This document shows positions 10,551 through 18,268 of a DNA stretch of 36,048 bases, piece by piece. The stretch spans positions 1-36,048 of the forward strand of contig JASKJN010000010.1 in NCBI GenBank assembly GCA_030153385.1. Reading direction: 5' to 3'. This DNA comes from Archaeoglobaceae archaeon (GTDB lineage: Archaea; Halobacteriota; Archaeoglobi; Archaeoglobales; Archaeoglobaceae). How positions within the stretch are numbered: position 1 is the stretch's first letter; the number at the start of each line of letters is the position of its first letter. The translations under genes and the position numbers were made by a program. The notes under the pieces are model-generated. The model saw only the letters and a program-made list of their open reading frames with translations, did no database searches and was not told the DNA's origin.

Positions 10551-11728
10551 AACCTCGCCAGTATACGCCTATATCTTCCTGCTCTATGAGTTTCTCTTTT
10601 ATCTTTACTGTTCTCGAGTTTTCTTCGAGCTTCTTCAAGCCCTCTAAGAAATCCGAAGAATCCCTGAGCATCACCAAGCATGACGAATCTGTATAAGCTC
10701 TGAACTGCTGAGAGAACATTTTCCGCCTCGCTGTATCTGTTTCTTTTGTTGAGCGACGATAGAGCTTCCATGAGGATTTTATCTGGAGATAACGCATCAG
10801 ACAGATTCTCTATAAACTTATCCGCATCTTTGAAGTATTTTCCCGCAATTTCGTAAAAAGAAATGCTTTCGTAAATCTCCAGCGGTATCGTTTCGTATAT
10901 TTTGTAGGTCTGACCTTCTGGGGCTATCTTGAATAGAAACAGAGAAAATTTATCGAGATTTTCAGAATCCATCAGTCTTCTAATTTCAAGATTTGTTGCT
11001 AACTCGATTGCCATAAGCTCATTTAGCGGATATTTTTCGATTATTTTTCTCAACTCATCCGTTGCAATTTTTTTGAGCTTGAAATACCTGTCAACCAAGT
11101 CCTTGCTTCCTTCAACGAGCAGTTTTAGAACTTCATCTGGGGAGAAGAAGAGGAAATAATTATAGTTCTGATCCTGCTGTCGGACGTTGAGAATGAAAGA
11201 AGAATAAATACCAAGGAGAGATATTAGAGCAACTTCTGGAGAAATGTAGAAGGTTAACTGCTTGGATGTGTATGGCGTTTCAAGAGAAGAGAAGCCAGTA
11301 TATCTGTCTATCTTAAACAGCTGTGGAGCAGCTATTCCTTCGCTCTTTCTTTTTAAATCAAGTAAATTGTCTTTACCAAAAATCCTAAACTGTAGCTCGA
11401 CAAGCTCTTTCTCTCTGATTATGCCAGAATTGTCTTTCAGCATCTTGATCAGATCGTAAAAAGTTTTTCTGCTCTTCAAGTTTGATCCAAGTTTTTCAAA
11501 GAGCTTGGAATTAAGATTGTCATTTCCAGCCATTGCAATGCGAACGTTTTCGATCTTCTCATATTCCAGCTCAGAGTAAGCTTTCGAAAGGAAATTAGGC
11601 TTGAAATCTATCTCTCTTAAATCAAATCGCTGTGCATGATCCTTATGAATGAGATAAAGCAATCCTTCGTAAATCACAGAGCTTAGAAAGGTTGAATCTG
11701 CTGGCATCAGAAGCTTCACTTTCGGCAT
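10547..11728 (-). CDS. Type I-A large subunit Cas8a-like (Csa4-like)
   Basis: Position between cas3' and cas5-like remnant in a type I-A operon; MPKVKLLMPADSTFLSSVIYEGLLYL. Family assigned mainly by context. Confidence 0.55.
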   Translation of the reverse strand: MPKVKLLMPADSTFLSSVIYEGLLYLIHKDHAQRFDLREIDFKPNFLSKAYSELEYEKIENVRIAMAGNDNLNSKLFEKLGSNLKSRKTFYDLIKMLKDNSGIIREKELVELQFRIFGKDNLLDLKRKSEGIAAPQLFKIDRYTGFSSLETPYTSKQLTFYISPEVALISLLGIYSSFILNVRQQDQNYNYFLFFSPDEVLKLLVEGSKDLVDRYFKLKKIATDELRKIIEKYPLNELMAIELATNLEIRRLMDSENLDKFSLFLFKIAPEGQTYKIYETIPLEIYESISFYEIAGKYFKDADKFIENLSDALSPDKILMEALSSLNKRNRYSEAENVLSAVQSLYRFVMLGDAQGFFGFLRGLEEARRKLENSKDKRETHRAGRYRRILARF

Positions 11729-11970
11729 CCGATCACCACTTCCCCATTAGCTTCGTAACCAACAAAATCTAAAAGCTGAACCTTGCTCTCTGGCGGAGTA
11801 GCTTTTAGAACTGGAATTCTGAAGGGAATTGCCTTATTTCCAGAAAAGTAATTTGAAAGCGGATCTGGAAGGCTTGGTTCATATGGATTTATGTATACTT
11901 CAAATTCCCATCTCCCACGCCAGTCCAATTCTTTGACACCTTCCAATGGATAGCTGTAGCTCGTGTAAAC
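11716..11970 (-). pseudogene. C-terminal remnant of a Cas5-like (type I-A) gene
   Basis: Reading ..VYTSYSYPLEGVKELDWRGRWEFEVYINPYEPSLPDPLSNYFSGNKAIPFRIPVLKATPPESKVQLLDFVGYEANGEVVIGCRK overlaps the cas8a-like start; no intact N-terminus. Identity inferred from operon position. Confidence 0.5.
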
Positions 11971-11982
11971 AACGTCGTCTTC

Positions 11983-12086
11983 CTAGCAAAGTAAGACCCC
12001 TGAAAACGGGGATTGAAAGTGTAAACGTACATCCATTCACGTAACAATGGTAAAAGGTTGAAATCAGATCAAAATGGTATTGAAAG
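11983..12086 (+). CRISPR. CRISPR scar: 37-bp repeat-like element (11983-12019), 37-nt intervening segment, degenerate 30-bp Archaeoglobus-type repeat (12057-12086)
   Basis: GTTGAAATCAGATCAAAATGGTATTGAAAG at 12057-12086 differs at 2 positions from the A. fulgidus repeat as I recall it (GTTGAAATCAGACCAAAATGGGATTGAAAG). CTAGCAAAGTAAGACCCCTGAAAACGGGGATTGAAAG at 11983-12019 has a CCCC/GGGG stem and the same ATTGAAAG 3' end. Confidence 0.65.
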
Positions 12087-12293
12087 GATCAAAATCCTTC
12101 CTTGCAAGCCCAACCAAAGAACCATGGTTGCGACATAGTTCTTCGCTTCTTTATCAACACTCTTGGATAGTAAGATCTCATACCTAAAAACTATTGACTC
12201 ATGCACAGAAAACGAAAGCGTGTAATAGCCTTCTTTAAAGCCAGCTATTGCCAAGAAGCTTGCTGTAACTGCACCCTGCTCTTCCTCTCCCAT
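12087..12293 (-). pseudogene. Short truncated ORF, possibly Csa5 (type I-A small subunit) remnant
   Basis: ORF 12069-12293 MGEEEQGAVTASFLAIAGFKEGYYTLSFSVHESIVFRYEILL..; GAGG a few bases upstream of ATG; its 3' end runs into the CRISPR repeat. Csa5 suggested only by gene order. Confidence 0.35.
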
Positions 12294-12447
12294 GAAACTT
12301 TACCTCGACCAGAATCTACCCAAATTTTACTGCTTTTAGATTATTTGTTAAATTAAAAAACTTTGTGTAATATAACAAAGAGCCCTGACTTGCAAAACTT
12401 ATTTTAAATTTTTCTGTGATTATTAAGACTCAAATGTCTAAGTGACT

Positions 12448-13665
12448 TTACTGCACACTTTTTATCAGTTCCTTTAACTGCTGCAAGATTTCTTTTGCAT
12501 CTTCCTGCTTAATTCTTTTAACGTCTACAGCATGCCTGCTCATCCCGCAATGGGCTAAGTCATTACGAAGCTGAGATATTTGGCTCCACAATTCAGCAAC
12601 ATCATCGCTCTTGGGCAACTTCTCAAACCATACTGGCACTTCCGCTGGATTCTGTTGAACTCTCTGACCAGCTGCGCCGAGTGCCTTTTCCACTTCTTGA
12701 CGATGATCTCTGTTAAGCCAATCGAAATCGCCTTTCTGCAATATGACCCAGCTAACAACCCACTCTCTCGCCAGCAAAATCGCCTGAACAAGCAAACCTT
12801 TCTCAACGAGGTGCTCAATTATCATCAGTTGCTTCTGGCAGTTTTCACGATCTAAGCGTTCGGGTTCATCGTAAGCGAATCTTGCAACTTCTGAACGAAC
12901 CTGCTCCAAGATGACAGCAAACGGTTTAGCCCATCGCTGAACTTCTGAAGTTGTTTCTTTCAGCTTTGACTTCAATTCATCAGCAAAGTGCATAACATCA
13001 CGTGGATGGGCAAGATGCAGAGCCTGAGAAAGATTTTCTAACTTTTTAGCAACAGACTTTAACTGCTTCGGCAAATCGCTGCTTGCTTGCGTTTTCCATG
13101 CCTGCTGGTGGATGCTTCGCAATCGATCTGCAAGCAAGGTTGCATCGCTGCGCTGAAGGAAAAACTCCGCCCCATTGAGCCAGTCAAGCAGATCTAAAAG
13201 CGGTGTAAGATCAAAGATTGGAGCTTTACCATTTTCCCGTGCCTCGTAAGCGCCATAGATTATGCGTTCAATCGTTACGCTTTTCGTTCGCCTGAGGTAA
13301 GCAGCAACGGCGAAAACGATCATTGGGATAGAGCGGAAAGCATGGGTGATGTCTAAAAGCACCGCATCGTTCTCCTCAACCGATGCTGCCACGTGGTCAA
13401 AAATTTCCCAAAGTTCCGCTTCAGACTTACCTTCAGGGATGTCCACAGGCTGTAGCAGGTCACCCAATTGCTGAGAGAGTACTTGAAAATGTTCATGCGT
13501 CTTTGCCTGCGGTGTTACGAAAACCAGCACCTTCTCAGGCTTAAAAATGCGAGCAACGGCTTCAGGGAAAAGATGAGATGTGTAAGAGCGTTCTCCTCGT
13601 TCATCCCGCCAGACGTAAGTTACTGGCTCATATCTTCCCGTGCCAAGAAAAGTTAACACCTTCAT
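12448..13665 (-). CDS. Csx1/Csx2 (TM1812-like) CARF-HEPN ribonuclease
   Basis: N-terminal MKVLTFLGTGRYEPVTYVW.., LLDITHAFRSIPM; C-terminal HEPN motif RNDLAH (R-x4-H). Confidence 0.8.
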   Translation of the reverse strand: MKVLTFLGTGRYEPVTYVWRDERGERSYTSHLFPEAVARIFKPEKVLVFVTPQAKTHEHFQVLSQQLGDLLQPVDIPEGKSEAELWEIFDHVAASVEENDAVLLDITHAFRSIPMIVFAVAAYLRRTKSVTIERIIYGAYEARENGKAPIFDLTPLLDLLDWLNGAEFFLQRSDATLLADRLRSIHQQAWKTQASSDLPKQLKSVAKKLENLSQALHLAHPRDVMHFADELKSKLKETTSEVQRWAKPFAVILEQVRSEVARFAYDEPERLDRENCQKQLMIIEHLVEKGLLVQAILLAREWVVSWVILQKGDFDWLNRDHRQEVEKALGAAGQRVQQNPAEVPVWFEKLPKSDDVAELWSQISQLRNDLAHCGMSRHAVDVKRIKQEDAKEILQQLKELIKSVQ

Positions 13666-13668
13666 GGC

Positions 13669-14688
13669 TTACACCTCCCAGTAGCCGTAATCAGCACTCG
13701 TCTTAGCGCCAATGCCTAAATCGCTTAATGCGCTCTTTAGCCACCTTTCGGCGTCATCAAGCAAGTCATCAGCTTGTTTGGTGCGTGCAGCGATGGCGAA
13801 CAAATAGGGCGTTTCGCTCACCGTCAGGAAAAATACGGGATTGGGTGATTCCCAATCAGCGGGGGGTGTCTCGCCTTTCGTGCGATAATAATTCGGGTAA
13901 TGCGGGTTCATGATGTCCAGTTGGAACTTTGGTGTCTCAGTCGGGATAGCATCCAGAAAAATAACACCACCTGCCTGCTTTGTCGTCCCAAAAACTTTCA
14001 CAAATGGCCGACATTTTTCCTTAAACTCTTCAAGGCTCAGAGATCTTATCTGTGCATCTTGAGGTAAGGATTGGTTTTTGAGCAATTGTTTATGTAATTT
14101 TGATTGTTGATTTTCATCCTCAAGGTTCAAAAGCAACGCTTCAAACTCAGCCAGTGGCGTGGGTTTTTTGTTTGCCTCCATTTTTGCCGCTTCAGCGGGA
14201 GAGAACATTGGAATGCCCAACTCCTGTGCCAGTTCAAAAAGAGCATAAGCCCGTGCTGCGCCTTTCAAAGCGCTACCAGGGATGATTGGCAAACCAAACA
14301 GGCGATGCAAGGTGATGCTTGTCTCCAACACATGCGCTGCTCCTAATCCAACGACAAAACGCCAAAAAGGTTTGGCTTCAATGCGTTTCATAACAAAACC
14401 CTGTCTCTCAAACCACTGTAGCATCGCTTCGTGACGCTGTTTTAAAGCATCAACGTACTCTTGCAAGTAAGGTTCTTGGGCCAGCTGCATTATCCGTTTG
14501 CGGCGCTTGGCATCTTGTGTGAGTTCCCAAGTCCGTGAATTGACAGGCAGAAAGCGATCCAACCACAGCCCAATGTTATCGCAGAGATTGCCGTTGGCCG
14601 ATACTTGAATCACCTCACGAGGCAAAGGCACGAGTTTTTCTGGTTCCCCTTGTCTTCGTGTTCCCCGCTGTTTTCTCTTTTCCATCAT
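13669..14688 (-). CDS. cmr6: Type III-B RAMP protein Cmr6
   Basis: FVVGLGAAHVLETSITLHRLFGLPIIPGSALKGAARAYA; last Cmr gene of the operon. Confidence 0.88.
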   Translation of the reverse strand: MMEKRKQRGTRRQGEPEKLVPLPREVIQVSANGNLCDNIGLWLDRFLPVNSRTWELTQDAKRRKRIMQLAQEPYLQEYVDALKQRHEAMLQWFERQGFVMKRIEAKPFWRFVVGLGAAHVLETSITLHRLFGLPIIPGSALKGAARAYALFELAQELGIPMFSPAEAAKMEANKKPTPLAEFEALLLNLEDENQQSKLHKQLLKNQSLPQDAQIRSLSLEEFKEKCRPFVKVFGTTKQAGGVIFLDAIPTETPKFQLDIMNPHYPNYYRTKGETPPADWESPNPVFFLTVSETPYLFAIAARTKQADDLLDDAERWLKSALSDLGIGAKTSADYGYWEV

Positions 14689-15182
14689 TCTTCACTCCCC
14701 TTCGGCAGTTCCGCTTCGACGAAACGCTTGAGCCATTGAAGTAGCGCCAAAGCTTCCATCGTCGCCAAACGATATTGCTGGCTTGTAGCGGTTTTGACGA
14801 GCCAGTCCAGAAAGTCACCGTTGATGCTGAGTTGCTTTTGCAACCAACCCGCAAGATGCTGGTAAAGGATTTCATGCTCGCTATCAGGTTCCCCCTTTCC
14901 CTTCGCTTTCAGAAATGCCAGCGTCTGCCCCAAGCCATTGGTAAGAATGTAGGAAGGGAGTCTGCGCACCACTGAGCCGTATTTGCCTTTCCACTCGTCC
15001 CCACTCTTTTGAAGATTTTGCAGGCGTTTTGCCAATTCCTTCTTGCGTCTTTGGTCTTGCTCTTTTTCGATCGCCATCTTTAATTGCTTAATAGCGTGGT
15101 CAAGACATTGCTGAACACATTCCCATGCATACTTTGCTCGCTCCTGCTCTAGTGTTCTCAAGGCAGATGGCATGATGTTCAC
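14685..15182 (-). CDS. cmr5: Type III-B small subunit Cmr5
   Basis: LEQERAKYAWECVQ.., YILTNGLGQTLAFLKAKG; between cmr4 and cmr6. Confidence 0.88.
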   Translation of the reverse strand: MNIMPSALRTLEQERAKYAWECVQQCLDHAIKQLKMAIEKEQDQRRKKELAKRLQNLQKSGDEWKGKYGSVVRRLPSYILTNGLGQTLAFLKAKGKGEPDSEHEILYQHLAGWLQKQLSINGDFLDWLVKTATSQQYRLATMEALALLQWLKRFVEAELPKGSEE

Positions 15183-16153
15183 CTCCTCACAATTGAAGGA
15201 ACATTCAACCGAACCTTCACGATGCCTCGTCCGATCGTTTCATCGCCGCCGATTTGTAGGCGGTCAAGATAGGGTTCTTCATCACACCTCTTCGTCAATC
15301 CCTCAAGGAACTCCAACACTTTCTGTGCAGACGGTTTGCCGTTTTCTTTGAATTCGTCGGGCACTATATCCTTTGGTGCTAACGGTTTGCTAATGAAGAT
15401 GGGAGCGTAAAGGAGGGTTTCGCTGGGTAAGTGCTCTTCAATCCACGGACCTTCAGCAACGCTCTTGGTTTCTTTATCTAATTGCACACGGGTCTGTATC
15501 TCCGTCGCCAACTGTGTGAAATCACGAAAGGCATCGTCAGGCAGTATGACGAAGCGTTCGGGAAGCCATTCGCGGAAGGGCTTGTATTCATCGCTTTGTG
15601 GGAAAGCGTTATCTGCAAGCCATTTGGCAATCTTTTCCACATTTTTGTCAACCTCTGCATCGAAGGCAAACTCTTCCAGCACTACTTTGCCATTGGCAAC
15701 TATTGTGTTATCACTGGCAATGAGAGCTTGGTTGTTATCTACTTTCGGTACGTTCCAGTCCACTTTAAACCCGGCAGCAGTCATCTCACGCTTGAGCCTT
15801 TCCAACACCAATGGGCAAGTTGTCCATGCGAAGACGCCGACAAGTGAACGGACAGGGAACAGCAGCAAGCGGGCATCATGAGGGCTGACACATCCAGTAT
15901 GCTCACTGGCTTTCTCTGTCTCGGGTCCGAACAGAACTTTGACTTTCTCCTCAGCCGTTGCATCTCGTTTTCGTTTCAGAATGCTCAAAGTTTCCTTCCG
16001 CAAAACTCCCTTTAGGCTGGATGCTTGAACAATTGGCAATCCCGTGATGCGCTCCCTTTGGATTGGCAAATCTACAATACTCAAACTTGTACCTGCCCCT
16101 GCATGGATAGGCGTTTCGCAATACATAAACAAAATTGCCGCTTTTTCAAACAT
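15179..16153 (-). CDS. cmr4: Type III-B backbone RAMP Cmr4
   Basis: ILFMYCETPIHAGAGTSLSIVDLPIQRERITGLPIVQASSLKGVLR; QIGGDETIGRGIVKV glycine-rich loop. Confidence 0.92.
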   Translation of the reverse strand: MFEKAAILFMYCETPIHAGAGTSLSIVDLPIQRERITGLPIVQASSLKGVLRKETLSILKRKRDATAEEKVKVLFGPETEKASEHTGCVSPHDARLLLFPVRSLVGVFAWTTCPLVLERLKREMTAAGFKVDWNVPKVDNNQALIASDNTIVANGKVVLEEFAFDAEVDKNVEKIAKWLADNAFPQSDEYKPFREWLPERFVILPDDAFRDFTQLATEIQTRVQLDKETKSVAEGPWIEEHLPSETLLYAPIFISKPLAPKDIVPDEFKENGKPSAQKVLEFLEGLTKRCDEEPYLDRLQIGGDETIGRGIVKVRLNVPSIVRR

Positions 16154-16163
16154 CTATACCACC

Positions 16164-17350
16164 TCACCATAAACCGATCAAAGCAACACCCAAACCAATT
16201 TGCGCCCAAGCATTAGCGCCACCGTTTTGCTGTCTTACTTCATCTGGCGTTTCTGTGAAGGCAAAGTCATCGGCAAATGTAATGGGTTCATCAGCTTCAA
16301 AGAAATAGACGGCACCAGCTGGAACAAACGAGCGCATTGGTTTGGGAATTTTCTTAGCAACGTCAAAGCCGCCAAAGCGTTGAGCACGAGGAATGGCGGC
16401 TCCAATAAGGCGAACCGGTGCATTAAAAATCTTTGACCAGTCACCATCCTTTGGCTGCCAGCCGCCGGAGAACCAAGCAGGTGTCAAGAGCACGACTTTG
16501 AAGCGTTTCACGTTGAATTGTGCGATTGGTGGCAGTGGGTGAATAACCTCGTAAGTCGCTGCCTTACCTTCACCACCAAACCTCAGGAAGCCTTTCTCAG
16601 TCATTTGCACGCCATTTACTTCCGCCCAGAGTGCCACATCATCTTTGAGCCGAACGAATTTTGCCTGATAAAGCATTCCCTCTTGCGTTGTGCCTCTCTC
16701 TCCAATAGCGATGCCAAAGCGTGGCTCAAATGTGAATAACTCGCTTGACGAGACAACTTGGTTTGGTGGCTGACCTTGTAAGTAACGCATCCACTCACTT
16801 TCTGGTAACCAACCCTCCGCCTCCTTAATACGGTGATCCGTTTGCATCCAAAGAAGTTTCAAGCCTTTCGGCAAATTCGTTGCAAAAGGTAAATCTTCGG
16901 GGTGCAACAATCCGAACTCAACCTTAGGACGAGTAGATTCATCATTAGACCATACGAACTCTGCACCGCACTTCTTACAGGACTTTGTTTTAGGCGGATT
17001 TTTGTGCCCACATGATCGGCATACGAGTGCCACTTCCATGACATCGGCAGGCATCGGGATTAGCCGTTCCCACTTGCCATCTTTGTAGCGCATCAACAAT
17101 GGTCCGCAAAGTCGTAACTTTCCGAAGTTGTCGCCATAACCGACATCGGGGTCAGGTTTGCCAAGCAGAGCGAATTCCGTTGGATGATGCCTTTATCAAC
17201 AAGCACCCTTGTACGGATAGCGCCTTGGAGCGTAAAGGGGGAAGGAGGAAAGATAGAACCAGCAATGTGGTCTTCTTTAGCATTAAAAGGCTTTCCATCA
17301 CGAAAAAGCCAAACATCTACAGGCTTAATTGCAATCTGCACTTTGCTCAC
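16164..17350 (-). pseudogene. cmr3: Type III-B RAMP Cmr3, with a single-base frameshift near 17165-17182 and an internal zinc-ribbon insertion
   Basis: ORF 17093-17350 (MSKVQIAIKPVDVWLFRDGKPFNAKEDHIAGSIFPPSPFTLQGAIRTRVL) is the Cmr3 N-terminus; ORF 16164-17099 the remainder. Shifted reading across the junction gives EFALLGKPDPDVGYGDNFGKLRLCGPLLMRYKDG. Confidence 0.85.
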
Positions 17351-17762
17351 CCCTCAAAAGAGAATGACATTTTTCTAATACGAACTCAGCTTTCTTAAGT
17401 GCTTCATCGGCGTCATCAGCGCTGTAAAGCGTTTCTGGCGGAACTCCGCTCTCTTCATCTCCGTAAAAACTCAACTCCCTCTCAGCCCTCAAAGCACGAG
17501 ATATGGAAGCAAGTTGGGGTATGAACTTCCTGAAATCTGGTGGAAACTTTTCAGCGTGCTCCTTCAGCGTTGGTCCAACGTCATGGATTCGAGGCGGTTG
17601 GATGCCGACAAAAATCAACGCACTTTTCAATGCCAGCTCAACCGCTTCTTGGCAACGTCTCATAACCAAGTTCCAAATGCCCCTCTTTCTAAAATTCCTC
17701 GCTTCATCAAGGATAACTTCTGCACGCTGAAGCATGAGTTGAGCATTTTCCTTGTTCTTCAA
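17325..17762 (-). CDS. HEPN-domain protein (PF05168-like)
   Basis: 145 aa; LMLQRAEVILDEARNFRKRGIWNLVMRRCQEAVELALKSALIFVGIQPPRIHDVGPTL, AERELSFYGDEESGVPPETLYSADDADEALKKAEFVLE; no R-x4-H-x-Y motif seen. Confidence 0.85.
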   Translation of the reverse strand: MKNKENAQLMLQRAEVILDEARNFRKRGIWNLVMRRCQEAVELALKSALIFVGIQPPRIHDVGPTLKEHAEKFPPDFRKFIPQLASISRALRAERELSFYGDEESGVPPETLYSADDADEALKKAEFVLEKCHSLLRGEQSADCN

Positions 17763-18268
17763 AGTTCAATCACCTCCCCTGCTTTCAAATCTGGTTTAAG
17801 GTCGTAGTAGCGGATTTTGCCGATCATCTTTCTTTGCGCTCCAAGTTCTTTCAACCGCTTCTGCAGCCTTTCAAAAACTCCACGTAAAAAGCCGTCATCA
17901 TAAAGTAGCACCGCATCTTCAAGCATGTCAAGGTAAACCCAGCGGAACTTATCAGCTTCATCCTTCGTGTAAACAAGTTCGGTGAAGTCAGCGTAAATTC
18001 CCTGTTTCCAAAGCCTTTCCAATTCGCTTTGGAGTTTCTCCCTTATTGGCTCAAGCAAAGCGTGGCGCTTGAACATTCCTTTGGGCAACTCCTTGCAAAC
18101 TATGAGTAAATCAATGTCTGACTTCGTCGTCGCCTCACCTCTCGCAACTGAGCCGAAAAGAGCAATAGAGACAAGATTTTCGCCCAGATACTCCTTTGCC
18201 AACTGAGCGTATCTTTCAGCAAGACTTCTTAAAACCCTATTAAGTTCCGCTTGATCCATACTCACCAC
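17759..18268 (-). CDS. MNT-type nucleotidyltransferase-domain protein
   Basis: IALFGSVARGEATTKSDIDLLIV = GS-x10-D-x-D nucleotidyltransferase motif; 4-nt overlap with HEPN gene; start overlaps the cmr2 3' end (ATG 18259 also possible). Confidence 0.88.
   Translation of the reverse strand: MVSMDQAELNRVLRSLAERYAQLAKEYLGENLVSIALFGSVARGEATTKSDIDLLIVCKELPKGMFKRHALLEPIREKLQSELERLWKQGIYADFTELVYTKDEADKFRWVYLDMLEDAVLLYDDGFLRGVFERLQKRLKELGAQRKMIGKIRYYDLKPDLKAGEVIEL

Noticed and set aside
11983-12086. Calling a functional CRISPR array here
   Set aside because: At most two non-identical repeat-like units and one intervening segment, which may itself be cas5 coding sequence; reported only as a scar.
17325-18268. 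Labelling the HEPN/MNT pair as a HepT-MntA toxin-antitoxin system
   Set aside because: The HEPN protein lacks a recognisable R-x4-H-x-Y motif and looks like the other common HEPN subfamily; function left open.
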